DNA of 42,960 bases from Stenotrophomonas cyclobalanopsidis (GCF_008710035.1 NZ_VYKI01000029.1:1-42960); one strand, 5' to 3'. Numbered from the stretch's first letter, positions 1-9,007 are shown. Numbers and translations are program-made. Notes: generated from the sequence alone by a model not told the origin.

Positions 1-126
1 TGCGGGATGGGGATCGCTCGGCTCGTCTGTCGGCGCTATCCGCAGATCCATGCTTGTCGGTCCCTCCACCCTGGCTCCTACATACCTCGTAGGAGCCGGG
101 AGGAACATACAAGCCCATGCTCGGCT
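1..126. repeat. Left copy of a ~126-bp inverted repeat shared by the two window ends
   Basis: The first 126 bases match the reverse complement of 42834-42958 with only one single-base gap (CCC here, CC at the other end). Inside is a hairpin of GGCTCCTAC (73-81) and GTAGGAGCC (89-97), the GTAG-headed arm typical of the other repeats in this window. The repeat is cut by the window edge, so its true length is unknown. Confidence 0.9.
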
Positions 127-141
127 GGGCAGTCGCGAACA

Positions 142-166
142 GCAGCCGAGCATCGGCTCGGCTCTA
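142..166 (-). repeat. GTAG-type REP element (GCCGAGC arm)
   Basis: The palindromic GCCGAGC...GCTCGGC core ends in CTAC, which is GTAG on the minus strand. It lies downstream of acnB between its terminator and the terminal repeat. It belongs to the same subfamily as the copies at 31236-31260 and 35647-35747. Confidence 0.7.
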
Positions 167-184
167 CAGCCGGCAGCCGCACAC

Positions 185-210
185 AAAAAACCCCCGGCTT
201 GCACCGGGGG
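185..210 (-). terminator. Rho-independent terminator of acnB
   Basis: On the minus strand a perfect 7-bp stem CCCCCGG / CCGGGGG with a 6-base loop is followed directly by six T residues (185-190 on the plus strand read as A). It begins about 34 bases after the acnB stop, a classic intrinsic terminator. Confidence 0.9.
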
Positions 211-243
211 CTCTTCGTTTACCGCATCAACCAGTCAGCAGGA

Positions 244-2835
244 TCAGGCAGCGACCGTCTTGGCCACGTCCTGGTATTCCTCGATCTGGTCGAAGTTCAT
301 GTAGCGGTAGATCTCCGCACCGCTCTGGGCGATCACGCCCACATCGGCCATGTACTCTTCCTTGGTCGGGATGCGGCCCAGACGCGAGCAGATCGCGGCC
401 AGCTCGGCCGAACCCAGGTACACGTTGGTGTTGCGGCCCAGACGGTTGGGGAAGTTGCGGGTCGATGTCGACATCGCGGTGGAGCCTTCGCGGATCTGCG
501 CCTGGTTGCCCATGCACAGCGAGCAGCCCGGCATTTCCATGCGTGCGCCGGTGGCGCCGAAGGTGCCGTACACGCCTTCCTTGGTCAGCTCCGAAGCGTC
601 CATCTTGGTCGGCGGGGCCACCCACAGGCGGGTCGGCAGGTCGCGCTTGCCTTCCAGCAGCTTCGCAGCGGCACGGAAGTGACCGATGTTGGTCATGCAC
701 GAACCGATGAACACTTCGTCGATCTTGGCGCCAGCGACTTCAGACAGGGTCTTCACATCGTCCGGGTCGTTCGGGCACGCCACGATCGGCTCGTGGATGT
801 CGGCCAGGTCGATCTCGATGACGGCAGCGTATTCGGCGTCGGCATCCGGCTCCAGCAGCTCCGGGTTGGCCAGCCACGCTTCCATCTTCTCGATACGGCG
901 CTGCAGCGAACGCGGATCCTGGTAACCCTCGGCAATCATCCACTTCAGCAGGGTGATGTTGCTGGTCAGGTACTCGATGATCGGTTCCTTGTTCAGGCGC
1001 ACCGAGCAACCGGCCGCCGAACGCTCGGCCGAGGCGTCGGACAGCTCGAACGCCTGTTCGACCTTCAGCTCCGGCAGGCCTTCGATTTCCAGGATGCGGC
1101 CGGAGAAGATGTTCTTCTTGCCGGCCTTGGCCACGGTCAGCAGGCCCGACTTGATGGCGTACAGCGGGATCGCGTTGACCAGGTCACGCAGGGTCACGCC
1201 CGGCTGCATCTGGCCCTTGAAGCGCACCAGCACCGATTCGGGCATGTCCAGCGGCATGACGCCAGTGGCCGCAGCGAAGGCAACCAGGCCCGAACCGGCC
1301 GGGAACGAAATGCCCACGGGGAAACGGGTGTGCGAGTCACCACCGGTACCGACGGTATCCGGCAGCAGCATGCGGTTGAGCCAGCTGTGGATCACGCCGT
1401 CGCCCGGACGCAGCGAAACGCCGCCACGGGTGGAGATGAACTCCGGCAGGGTGTGGTGGGTCTTGACGTCCACCGGCTTCGGGTACGCAGCGGTGTGGCA
1501 GAACGACTGCATCACCAGGTCGGCCGAGAAGCCCAGGCAGGCCAGGTCCTTCAGCTCGTCACGGGTCATCGGGCCGGTGGTGTCCTGCGAGCCGACCGAG
1601 GTCATCTTCGGTTCGCAGTAGGTGCCCGGACGCATGCCCTGGCCTTCCGGCAGGCCACAGGCGCGGCCGACCATCTTCTGCGCCAGCGAGAAGCCCTTGC
1701 CGTTGTCGGCCGGCTGCACCGGCAGGCGGAACATGTCGGTCGGGGCCAGGCCCAGCGCTTCACGCGCCTTGCCGGTCAGGCCGCGGCCGATGATCAGCGG
1801 AATGCGGCCACCGGCGCGCACTTCGTCGAACAGCACTTCGCTCTTCACTTCGAACTCGGCAATCACTTCGCCGTTCTTCAGTGCCTTGCCGTCGTACGGA
1901 CGCAGCTCGACCACGTCGCCGTGCTCCATCTGCGAAACGTCCAGCTCGATCGGCAGGGCGCCGGCATCTTCCATGGTGTTGTAGAAGATCGGGGCGATCT
2001 TGCCGCCCAGGCAGACGCCGCCGGCGCGCTTGTTCGGGATGAACGGAATGTCATCGCCGGTCCACCACAGCACGCTGTTGGTGGCCGACTTGCGCGAGGA
2101 ACCGGTGCCGACCACGTCGCCGACGTAGGCGACCAGGTGGCCCTTGTCCTTCAGCGACAGGATCTGCTGGATCGGACCGCGCTTGCCGTCTTCTTCCGGG
2201 GTGAACGCCGCGTCGTCGCGCTTGTTCTTCAGCATCGCCAGGGCATGCATCGGAATGTCAGGGCGGGTAGTCGCGTCCGGGGCCGGCGACAGGTCGTCGG
2301 TATTGGTTTCGCCCGGCACCTTGAACACGGTGACGGTCAGGCTCTGCGGCACTTCCGGGTTGCTGGTGAACCATTCGGCATCGGCCCAGCTCTGCAGCAC
2401 GGACTGGGCGTTGGCGTTGCCCGCCTTGGCCTTTTCCTGCACGTCATGGAAGGCATCGAAGACCAGCAGCGTCTTCTTCAGGCCGTCAGCGGCGATGGTG
2501 CCGATGGTCGCATCGTCCAGCAGCTGCACCAGCGGTGCGACGTTATAACCGCCGAGCATGGTGCCCAGCAGTTCGGTGGCGCGCTCGCGGCTGATCAGCG
2601 GGTTCTGCTCGCTGCCCAGGGCGATGGCCGCCAGGTACGAGGCTTTGACTTTGGCAGCATCGTCGACGCCGGCCGGCACGCGGTGGGTCAGCAGGTCGAG
2701 CAGGAACTCGGCCTCGCCCTGCGGCGGGTTCTTCAGCAGTTCGATGACATCGGCCGTCTGCTGCGCGCTCAGCGGCAGCGGCGGGATGCCAAGCGCAGCG
2801 CGCTCGGCGACGTGGTGGCGGTAGGCTTCCAACAT
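244..2835 (-). CDS. acnB: Aconitate hydratase B
   Basis: 863 residues, close to the ~865 of E. coli AcnB. It is a TCA-cycle enzyme interconverting citrate and isocitrate via cis-aconitate, and in this family it can also hydrate 2-methyl-cis-aconitate. The N-terminus starts MLEAYRHHVAERA as in AcnB, with the HEAT-like domain first. The [4Fe-4S] ligands are visible as Cys713 (FIGSCMTN) and Cys771/Cys774 (MPGCSLCMGNQ), matching the spacing of the E. coli enzyme. The ATG at 2835 is preceded by CGGGAG about 6 bases upstream; an upstream extension in frame has no such support. An intrinsic terminator follows the gene. A second aconitase, acnA, lies 7 kb away, with an isomerase/transport operon between the two. 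Confidence 0.97.
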   Translation of the reverse strand: MLEAYRHHVAERAALGIPPLPLSAQQTADVIELLKNPPQGEAEFLLDLLTHRVPAGVDDAAKVKASYLAAIALGSEQNPLISRERATELLGTMLGGYNVAPLVQLLDDATIGTIAADGLKKTLLVFDAFHDVQEKAKAGNANAQSVLQSWADAEWFTSNPEVPQSLTVTVFKVPGETNTDDLSPAPDATTRPDIPMHALAMLKNKRDDAAFTPEEDGKRGPIQQILSLKDKGHLVAYVGDVVGTGSSRKSATNSVLWWTGDDIPFIPNKRAGGVCLGGKIAPIFYNTMEDAGALPIELDVSQMEHGDVVELRPYDGKALKNGEVIAEFEVKSEVLFDEVRAGGRIPLIIGRGLTGKAREALGLAPTDMFRLPVQPADNGKGFSLAQKMVGRACGLPEGQGMRPGTYCEPKMTSVGSQDTTGPMTRDELKDLACLGFSADLVMQSFCHTAAYPKPVDVKTHHTLPEFISTRGGVSLRPGDGVIHSWLNRMLLPDTVGTGGDSHTRFPVGISFPAGSGLVAFAAATGVMPLDMPESVLVRFKGQMQPGVTLRDLVNAIPLYAIKSGLLTVAKAGKKNIFSGRILEIEGLPELKVEQAFELSDASAERSAAGCSVRLNKEPIIEYLTSNITLLKWMIAEGYQDPRSLQRRIEKMEAWLANPELLEPDADAEYAAVIEIDLADIHEPIVACPNDPDDVKTLSEVAGAKIDEVFIGSCMTNIGHFRAAAKLLEGKRDLPTRLWVAPPTKMDASELTKEGVYGTFGATGARMEMPGCSLCMGNQAQIREGSTAMSTSTRNFPNRLGRNTNVYLGSAELAAICSRLGRIPTKEEYMADVGVIAQSGAEIYRYMNFDQIEEYQDVAKTVAA

Positions 2836-2876
2836 GACAACTCCCGGGTAATGCGTAGATTGAAAAAAAGATGGGC

Positions 2877-3275
2877 TCAGGCTTGCGGCACGATCAGCTT
2901 CAGGCCCTTGAAGTAGTCGCGGTAAAACGTGTCGTTCCAGGTGATCAGGCCATCGCACTGAAGCAGTGCGTGGGCGCCGACCATGAATTCGTCCAGGCTG
3001 CGCCGGCTGCCGCCGCGCTGGCGGTGGCGGCGGTGCATCTCGCCGGCGCGCAGGGCCGACTTGGCCTCCAGCGCGTTGAAGTGCACGCCCATTTCTTCCA
3101 GTGCTTCCAGCACCTCGGCGCCGCCGCGCAGCGAGGCGCAGACTTCGGCCAGGGTTGCGCCGCAGACCACCACGCGGCCGCCGACCAGGCTCTGCCGCAG
3201 GATGGCTTCCACCGCATCGGCCTGTGGGCCGTTGCTGAGCAGTTCGACCAGGACCGGGGAATCGACGGCGATCAT
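2877..3275 (-). CDS. vapC: PIN-domain ribonuclease toxin (VapC family)
   Basis: 132-residue PIN domain protein. VapC toxins are Mg-dependent RNases that usually cut tRNA or rRNA. The acidic active-site set is visible: Asp5 (MIAVDSP), Glu44 (LAEV), Asp95 (SLDEF) and Asp115 (WNDTF). It begins 6 bases after the stop of the antitoxin gene at 3282-3506, so the two are one operon. A GTG at 3278 just before the ATG is an alternative start. GAGGAA in the end of the antitoxin gene is the probable ribosome-binding site. The target RNA cannot be read from sequence. Confidence 0.85.
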   Translation of the reverse strand: MIAVDSPVLVELLSNGPQADAVEAILRQSLVGGRVVVCGATLAEVCASLRGGAEVLEALEEMGVHFNALEAKSALRAGEMHRRHRQRGGSRRSLDEFMVGAHALLQCDGLITWNDTFYRDYFKGLKLIVPQA

Positions 3276-3281
3276 CACGGC

Positions 3282-3506
3282 TTATTCCTCATCGCGCACC
3301 GAGCGCACGGCCGCTTCGGCCGAATCGAAGCCATCGAGCGCGAACTTGCCGCGCGCCCGCGAAATGGCATCGTCAACACTCTTGCGCAGGATGATCCGGC
3401 TGCCGTCCAGCTCGACCTTCAGCTGGGTGCCCTTGGTCAGGCCCAGCGCGTCACGCACTGCCTTGGGCAGGGTGATCTGTCCGCGCTCTGCAACGGTGGC
3501 TTCCAT
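3282..3506 (-). CDS. vapB: AbrB/MazE-fold antitoxin (VapB type)
   Basis: 74 residues. The N-terminal half (ATVAERGQITLPKAVRDALG then KGTQLKVELDG) is a typical SpoVT/AbrB swapped-hairpin DNA-binding domain. The acidic, Ala-rich C-terminal half is the expected toxin-binding tail. The ATG at 3506 has AAGAGGG about 9 bases upstream; a GTG at 3530 lies inside the operator and is less likely. It is the first gene of the operon with the PIN toxin. It is probably autoregulated through the inverted repeat at 3518-3548. Nothing in the sequence shows whether the pair is active. Confidence 0.85.
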   Translation of the reverse strand: MEATVAERGQITLPKAVRDALGLTKGTQLKVELDGSRIILRKSVDDAISRARGKFALDGFDSAEAAVRSVRDEE

Positions 3507-3517
3507 GGGTAGGCCCT

Positions 3518-3548
3518 CTTCGGTATGCACGAATTATACATACCGAAG
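3518..3548 (-). promoter_or_regulatory. Operator/promoter of the vapBC pair
   Basis: A perfect 10-bp inverted repeat CTTCGGTATG (3518-3527) / CATACCGAAG (3539-3548) has an 11-bp spacer. On the minus strand the spacer contains TATAAT (3533-3538), a consensus -10 box. Repressor bound to both arms would cover the promoter. A further half-site CATACCG lies at 3553-3559. No good -35 is seen. Confidence 0.75.
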
Positions 3549-3571
3549 GGGCCATACCGCCAGCCGCGTAC

Positions 3572-4996
3572 TTAGAACGCGACCTGCAGGCGGGTATTGA
3601 AGGTGGTGCCCTCGTCCCTGCCCTGCCCACTGCCGGTGCGGTTGTAGGTCTGCCAGCGGATCGCCTCGAACATCACCCGGCTGTAGTCGTTCAGGTACCA
3701 GTTCGTTCCCAGCGTCCAGGCGTGGCCGGTGCCGCCGGTGGGCAGCTCGGCGTAGTCCACGTCCTCATACCGCGCTTTCAGCTCCCAGGCACCGGCGCCG
3801 CCGTCGGTCACCGGGTCGGCCACCTTTACCTTGCCCCAGGTGCCCGCCTTGCCGGAGTAAGCCGGAACCGCGCCTGCCAGGAACCAGCCGGCCGAAACCG
3901 CCCAAGCCTGGTGGTCCAGGTCGTAGCGGCCGCTGGCGTCGATCCCGCGCAGGTTGCGCGTGCCCCACTCGCCGGTGGCCCATGCCGGGCCGAAGAACCC
4001 GGCCGCTTCCAGGCCATAGGCCGTGCTGCGCTCGGCCCCCACCAGGGTGCCCGGGGCGATCTTCACCAGATCGTTGAAGTGCCCGGCGATGGCCGAGCTG
4101 CGCAGCACGCCGCTGGCACCGGCGGCGATCTCCTCGTGGAACGCCCAGGCCCCCAGGTGCACGGTGGCGGCCTTGCTGGCCACCGGATTCCAGTGCACGC
4201 GCGTGGCCCAGGTCTGGCTGTCGTTGTCGTTGCCGGCGTTGTTCAGGTCGTTGCCCGCCACCGACAGGCTGGCGTGCCAACCCTTGCCGTACACGCGCTC
4301 GGTCAGGCCCACGCCGAACAGCCCACGCTGCGGCAGCATCAGCGTACCCACGACGTTGCGGTCCGGGAACGGCGTGTTGGAGGTGCTGCTGGAGCCGTCG
4401 ATGCCACGGTCGTTCAGCCGGTTGCCCACGGTCAGGTCGGCCGGCAGGCCGAACAGGGTGTGGTCCACGGTCGCATAGACCGATTTCCAGGCGACCGCGT
4501 TGTCGGCGAAGTCACCCTCCACCGCCCAGCCCAGGATGCCGTAGCGGCCCTCGGCGCCCAGGCGCACCGAGCGGATCTCGGTGCCGGAAATGTTGCGGTC
4601 GGCCACCGACGAACCGTCGGTACTGGAGCCATCGACGAACAGGCGGCCGCGCGGGCGGAAGGCGACCTTGCCATCGGCGCTGCTGAAATCGGGCGCCCCC
4701 TTCGCCCAGGACACCTTCGGTGCCTTGGACTGGCTCGACTCCAGCGCGGCCACCCGCGTTTCCAGCGCAGGTGCCGGTGCCGCAGTCGGGGCAGCGGCGG
4801 CCCCGTGCCCGCCTTCAACCGCACGCAGGCGGGCTTCAAGCTGCTGGATCTGCAGTGCCTGCTGCTGCACCAGCGCCGACAGTTCGGCCTGGCTCAACGG
4901 GGCCGGGGCGGACTGTGCCCCGGCATGGCCGCTGGCCAACAGCAGGCCGAGCGCGACCGACAGCGCTGCGCGGGGCAGCACGGTGTGCGTGTTCAT
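3572..4996 (-). CDS. Porin_O_P-type outer-membrane channel (OprO/OprP family)
   Basis: 474 residues. The N-terminal signal peptide probably is cut after AGA27. Next is a short Gln/Leu-rich coiled coil (about residues 33-58, AELSALVQQQALQIQQLEARL) as in the trimeric OprP/OprO porins, then a beta-barrel ending in the C-terminal Phe (LQVAF) typical of outer-membrane proteins. OprP/OprO carry phosphate or polyphosphate, but relatives serve other anions, so the substrate is open. The ATG at 4996 is supported by GGAGAGAG upstream. It lies 134 bp after the ABC permease on the same strand and is probably the last gene of that transport operon, supplying outer-membrane passage for the same substrate. 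Confidence 0.8.
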   Translation of the reverse strand: MNTHTVLPRAALSVALGLLLASGHAGAQSAPAPLSQAELSALVQQQALQIQQLEARLRAVEGGHGAAAAPTAAPAPALETRVAALESSQSKAPKVSWAKGAPDFSSADGKVAFRPRGRLFVDGSSTDGSSVADRNISGTEIRSVRLGAEGRYGILGWAVEGDFADNAVAWKSVYATVDHTLFGLPADLTVGNRLNDRGIDGSSSTSNTPFPDRNVVGTLMLPQRGLFGVGLTERVYGKGWHASLSVAGNDLNNAGNDNDSQTWATRVHWNPVASKAATVHLGAWAFHEEIAAGASGVLRSSAIAGHFNDLVKIAPGTLVGAERSTAYGLEAAGFFGPAWATGEWGTRNLRGIDASGRYDLDHQAWAVSAGWFLAGAVPAYSGKAGTWGKVKVADPVTDGGAGAWELKARYEDVDYAELPTGGTGHAWTLGTNWYLNDYSRVMFEAIRWQTYNRTGSGQGRDEGTTFNTRLQVAF

Positions 4997-5130
4997 GGAT
5001 TCTCTCTCCGGCCAGCCGGCCCCCTGGCCTGGCGCTGGCCTGTTGCGGTGGTGCGGGGGAAGATCGGGGGAGGCAGCGCGCGCCGCCGGATCAGCCCGGC
5101 GGCACGGCATGCGGGCTCAGCGCAGCGTGG

Positions 5131-5907
5131 TCAGCTGGTGGCCTGTGCCTGGGCGTTGGGACGCCAGGTGATCAGCTTGTTCTCGACCACGTCGAGCAGG
5201 GCATCGATGACCAGCACGAAGGCGGCCAGGATGATGATGCCGGCAAACACACCCACGGCATTGAAGTTGCCTTCGGCCTGCGCGATCAGGTAGCCCAGGC
5301 CTGCCGAAGCGCCCAGATACTCGCCGATGATGGCGCCGACCACGGCGAAGCCGACCGAGGTACGCAGCGAAGACAGGATCCAGCTGGCAGCCGCGGGGAA
5401 GTAGACGTGGCGCAGCAGGTCGCTGCGGCCCGCACCGAGGATGCGCGCATTGGCCAGCACCACCGGGTTCACTTCGCGCACGCCCTGCATGGCGTTGAAG
5501 AACGTGGTGAAGAACACCAGGGTCACCGCCAGGGCCACCTTCGACCACAGGCCCAGGCCCAGCCAAAGCACGAAGATCGGTGCCAGCACGACGCGCGGGA
5601 TTGCATTGAAGCCCTTGATGAAGGGATCCAGGATGCGCGCCGAGCGGCGGCTGAGGCCGAGCCAGACACCGCCGGCCACGCCCAGGCCGGTACCGATCAG
5701 GTAGCCCAGCGCGGTCTCGGTCAGGGTGATGTAGACGTGCTGGTAGAACGAGGTATCCGACAACCAGTTCCACGCCTGCTGGGCGATGGCCGTGGGCGCG
5801 GGGAAGAAGAACGGGTCGATCCAGCCCAGCGCGATGCCGCCTTCCCAGCCACCGAACACGGCGATGACCAGTGCGATCTGGATGAAACGGTCAGTCTTGG
5901 CGTGCAT
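5131..5907 (-). CDS. ABC transporter permease, nitrate/sulfonate/taurine (NitT/TauT) family
   Basis: 258 residues with about six membrane segments. The BPD_transp_1 coupling loop is visible around GAGRSDLLRHVYFPAAASWIL, with the conserved Gly after EYLGASAGLGYLI. It is the inner-membrane channel for the solute delivered by the lipoprotein encoded two genes upstream. The ATG at 5907 overlaps the end of the ATPase gene by 17 bp, with GGAG just upstream, showing tight translational coupling. Members of this family move sulfonates, nitrate, aromatic acids and thiamine precursors; the neighbouring PrpF/GalD-type isomerase argues for an organic acid here, which is inference. Confidence 0.88.
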   Translation of the reverse strand: MHAKTDRFIQIALVIAVFGGWEGGIALGWIDPFFFPAPTAIAQQAWNWLSDTSFYQHVYITLTETALGYLIGTGLGVAGGVWLGLSRRSARILDPFIKGFNAIPRVVLAPIFVLWLGLGLWSKVALAVTLVFFTTFFNAMQGVREVNPVVLANARILGAGRSDLLRHVYFPAAASWILSSLRTSVGFAVVGAIIGEYLGASAGLGYLIAQAEGNFNAVGVFAGIIILAAFVLVIDALLDVVENKLITWRPNAQAQATS

Positions 5908-6724
5908 AGCTCTTCTCCACTTCGCCGCGCAGGCAGGCCCAGATGTCGCGGTACAGGTCGGTGAAACGTTCGTCCAGCTTGATTTCGGCGACATTGCGCG
6001 GCCGTTCCAGATCCACGTCGAAGCTGCGCACGACGCGGCTGGCCGGACCGGAGGACAGCACCACCACGCGGTCACCCAGGGCGATGGCTTCTTCCAGATC
6101 GTGGGTGATCAGGATCACCGAGCGGCGATCCTCCTGCCAAAGGCGCAGCAGCTCGTTCTGCATCAGGTGGCGGGTGTGGATGTCCAGCGCCGAGAACGGC
6201 TCGTCCATCAGGATCACCTTCGGCTCGACGATCAGCGCTTGCGCCATCTGCACGCGCTTGCGCTGGCCACCGGACAGCTGGTGCGGGTAACGGTGCTCGA
6301 AGCCGGTCAGGCCGACCTTGGCCAGCCACGCATTGGCCTTGGCCTTGCGCTCTGCCTCGGGCACGCCACGGAAGCGCAGGCCGAGTTCGACGTTCTGGTA
6401 CGCAGTCTTCCACGGCAGCAGTGCGTCCTGCTGGAACAGGTAGCCGACCGACTCCTGCACGCCGCTGACCGTGCGGCCGTCGATGGCCACGTCACCGGAC
6501 GAGGGCTTCAGCAGCCCCGCCACGGAATTGAGGATGGTGCTCTTGCCGCAGCCGGTGGGACCGACGATGGCGAGGAACTCGCCGTCGCCCACCTGGATAT
6601 CGACATCACGCACGGCGGTGAACTCGCCGAAGGACATGGTCACCTTGTTGATGGCGACCATGGTCTGTGCAGGCTCCAGCTGCGGCGCGCCATTGAGCTG
6701 GCGCACGGTGGCATTGAGGGCCAT
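5891..6724 (-). CDS. ABC transporter ATP-binding protein (NitT/TauT family)
   Basis: 277 residues. Walker A GPTGCGKST, Q-loop FQQDALLPW, signature LSGGQRKR, Walker B VILMDEP and the switch His (LITHD) are all present, so the ATPase should be active. The closest family is SsuB/TauB/NrtD. The ATG at 6724 has GGAGG about 8 bases upstream. It sits between the binding-protein and permease genes, with 14 bp before it and a 17-bp overlap after it. Confidence 0.93.
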   Translation of the reverse strand: MALNATVRQLNGAPQLEPAQTMVAINKVTMSFGEFTAVRDVDIQVGDGEFLAIVGPTGCGKSTILNSVAGLLKPSSGDVAIDGRTVSGVQESVGYLFQQDALLPWKTAYQNVELGLRFRGVPEAERKAKANAWLAKVGLTGFEHRYPHQLSGGQRKRVQMAQALIVEPKVILMDEPFSALDIHTRHLMQNELLRLWQEDRRSVILITHDLEEAIALGDRVVVLSSGPASRVVRSFDVDLERPRNVAEIKLDERFTDLYRDIWACLRGEVEKSYARQD

Positions 6725-6738
6725 GGGGTTACCTCCGC

Positions 6739-7800
6739 TTAACGTTGGGCAGCCGGCGCCGCAGCGTGGGCACGCTCGACGAAGGCATTGGTGTAGGTCC
6801 TGGACAGGTCGATGTCAGCGTTGGCGACATCCTTGTTGAACTCGCGCAGCACCTTCAGCGGCGTCTCCAGATCGGCCGCAGTGAAGTGACCGTCGGTGGT
6901 GAAGATCGCGCGGGCGTTCTCCACGGCACGCGCATAGGTGGCGCGGTCGCCGGAGACGTAGCTGTCCGGCAGTGCGGCGACGATGTCCTCGGCACTGTTG
7001 TCGGCGATGAACTTCAGGGCCATCTGCTCGGCACGGGCGATCTTCTCGGCCGCTTCCGGGCGCTGCTCCAGGAAGCTGCGGTTGGCGTACATCACCGAGG
7101 TCGGGTACAGGCCACCGTAGACCTGGCGTGCGCCCTCGTCACTGCGTGCATCGATGATGATCTTCCCGACCTTGCGCTCGGTGATCAGGGTGGCGGCGGG
7201 GTCGTAGTTCACCAGCAGGTCGATCTTGCCCTGCTCCAGTGCAGCCACCGCTGCCGCTCCCGAACCGACGCCGATCAGCGAGATGCTGTCCACCGGAATG
7301 TCATGCTGGGCCAGGAAGTGGCGGACGAAGAAGTCGGACGAGGAGCCCGGCGCGGTGATGCCGACCTTCTGGCCCTTGATCGTGTCCGGGCGGGCCGGGT
7401 CGAAGGTCGCGTCATCGCGGCCGGCCATCACCAGGCCGGAGTTGCGCGACAGCAGTACGAAGCCCACCACGTCCTTGCGCTTGGCCTGCATCTGGATGGT
7501 GTGGTCATAGAAGCCCACGGCCACGTCGGTGGAGTTGGCCACCAGCGCCTGCAGCACCTTCGAACCGCCCTGGGCGAAGTTCTCGGTCTTCACCTCCAGG
7601 CCGACGTCCTTGAAGTAGCCCTTGGAATCGGCAATGAAGAACGGCAGGTTGTTGAGGTTGTAGGACCCCACGCTGATCCGCACCGGCGTGGTGTCTGCGC
7701 TGCCGGCGGCCGTGCCCTGCGCATCGGCCCCATTCCTGCTGCACCCGGCCATGGCCAGGCCAGCCGCGCACAGCGCGGCCATGAACATCTGCTTGTACAT
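6739..7800 (-). CDS. ABC transporter substrate-binding lipoprotein (NMT1/SsuA-like)
   Basis: 353 residues. The signal sequence ends in a lipobox LAMAGC with the lipidated Cys at residue 20. The mature part starts with RISVGSYNLNNLPFFIADSKGYFKD, typical of SsuA/TauA/NrtA-like periplasmic binding proteins. GITAPGSSSDFFVRHFLA and GSGAAAVAALEQGKIDLLV are the usual ligand-pocket regions. Two ATGs are adjacent (7803 and 7800). GGGAGGG ends right before the first, so the second gives a better spacing. The gene follows the isomerase gene by about 75 bp and leads the transporter genes. The ligand is not predictable from sequence alone. Confidence 0.88.
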   Translation of the reverse strand: MYKQMFMAALCAAGLAMAGCSRNGADAQGTAAGSADTTPVRISVGSYNLNNLPFFIADSKGYFKDVGLEVKTENFAQGGSKVLQALVANSTDVAVGFYDHTIQMQAKRKDVVGFVLLSRNSGLVMAGRDDATFDPARPDTIKGQKVGITAPGSSSDFFVRHFLAQHDIPVDSISLIGVGSGAAAVAALEQGKIDLLVNYDPAATLITERKVGKIIIDARSDEGARQVYGGLYPTSVMYANRSFLEQRPEAAEKIARAEQMALKFIADNSAEDIVAALPDSYVSGDRATYARAVENARAIFTTDGHFTAADLETPLKVLREFNKDVANADIDLSRTYTNAFVERAHAAAPAAQR

Positions 7801-7876
7801 CATCCCTCCCAGGAGTGAAGCATCTACGTTGTGGTGGCCGGCCACGCGCTGCTGCGCGGGCCCGACCGGTTTCAGG

Positions 7877-8998
7877 TCATGCCGCTGAAGTCCATTGGCG
7901 GGCTTGGGTGGAACAGGTCTCGGTGGTTGCGGGCGAGGTCGCGAACACGCGGCCTTCGAACAGGCGGCGGGCGGTACGGACCACGCTGGCAACCACCGGC
8001 GCATCGTCCGAGCTTCGGCTCAGGCCCACGTCCAGGGCCCCGCTCGGATGTTCGAGGGTAATGCTGCCGGGCAGGCCCAGGCATCCGACAAAAGTGTTGG
8101 CCAGCGTGCCGGGGGTGACGGCCGCCGTCGCCAGGCCAACGCCGCCGGTGATCGCCAGCGCGGTGTGGCATTGATGGGGCATGAAATATCGCACCTGCAG
8201 GTGGCCGCCGTGCTGCGGTGCAGAAAGCAGCACCGGCTTGGGGATGACCTTGTTGCCGGCGTCGGCGATGCCCATACGGGCGCCAGCTTCGATGCGCAGC
8301 GCTTCAAGACGGGCGAGGAAGCCCGCATCCGCATTCAGTTCGCCCGGCGAGGCATCGCCGCGCACGCCCATGTCCTCGGCGCGCACCAGCATCATCGGCA
8401 TCGCACAGTCGACCAGGCTCACCGCCACGCCGTCGATCGTTTCCTGCGCATGCCCGCTGGGGAGCAGCTTGCCGGTACGGGCGCCGGCGGCATCCAGGAA
8501 GGACAGCCGCACCGGCGAGGCCGAGCCCGGCGCACCGGCGATCCGCGTATCACCGCGGTAGACCACCTCACCGCCCGGCGTTTCCACCGTGGCCACGATC
8601 AGCTTGCCGGTATTGACGTTGAATATCCGTACCCGGGTCTGCGGGTCCTGCGCCTGCACCAGCCCACGCTCGATGGCATAGGGCCCGACAGCGGCCAGCA
8701 TGTTGCCGCAGTTCGGCGAGGTGTCGACCACCTGCTGCTCCACCCTCACCTGGGCGAACAGATAGTCCACGTCCGCGTCGGCGCGGCTGGACCGGTCGAT
8801 GATCGCCACCTTGCTGGTCAGGGCGTTGCCCCCACCGATGCCGTCGATCTGCAGCGGGTGGCCCGAACCCATGACTTCCAGCAGCAGGCGGTCGCGCTGG
8901 GCGCTGTCCGCCGGCAGATCGGATGCCAGGAAGAAGGGACCCTTGGAGGTGCCGCCGCGCATGAGCACGCAGGGAATGCTGAGCAGATCGTTGGACAT
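7877..8998 (-). CDS. PrpF/GalD-family isomerase (4-oxalomesaconate tautomerase-like)
   Basis: 373 residues. The family motifs IPCVLMRGGTSKG, IDGIGGGNALTSK, PNCGNMLAAVGP and EHPSGALDV are clear. Lys63 (TSK) and Cys97 (PNCGN) correspond to the catalytic Lys/Cys pair I recall for PrpF. Relatives shift the double bond of 4-oxalomesaconate (GalD, gallate breakdown) or isomerise 2-methyl-trans-aconitate and trans-aconitate (PrpF). No other gallate or propionate genes are seen here, so the exact substrate is open. It is the first gene of an operon with an ABC transporter and a porin. It is divergent from a LysR regulator and flanked at a distance by both aconitase genes. No clear ribosome-binding site precedes the ATG at 8998. 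Confidence 0.82.
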   Translation of the reverse strand: MSNDLLSIPCVLMRGGTSKGPFFLASDLPADSAQRDRLLLEVMGSGHPLQIDGIGGGNALTSKVAIIDRSSRADADVDYLFAQVRVEQQVVDTSPNCGNMLAAVGPYAIERGLVQAQDPQTRVRIFNVNTGKLIVATVETPGGEVVYRGDTRIAGAPGSASPVRLSFLDAAGARTGKLLPSGHAQETIDGVAVSLVDCAMPMMLVRAEDMGVRGDASPGELNADAGFLARLEALRIEAGARMGIADAGNKVIPKPVLLSAPQHGGHLQVRYFMPHQCHTALAITGGVGLATAAVTPGTLANTFVGCLGLPGSITLEHPSGALDVGLSRSSDDAPVVASVVRTARRLFEGRVFATSPATTETCSTQARQWTSAA

Positions 8999-9007
8999 AC
9001 GTGTGCT

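Noticed and set aside
7..2916. Very long plus-strand open frame (969 codons) across the acnB region
   Set aside because: It is antisense to acnB, which has full family motifs and a ribosome-binding site. Long antisense frames are normal in GC-rich DNA with strong third-position bias.
3278..3600. Plus-strand open frames across the vapBC region as genes
   Set aside because: Antisense to two well-supported small genes and without domain content or ribosome-binding sites.
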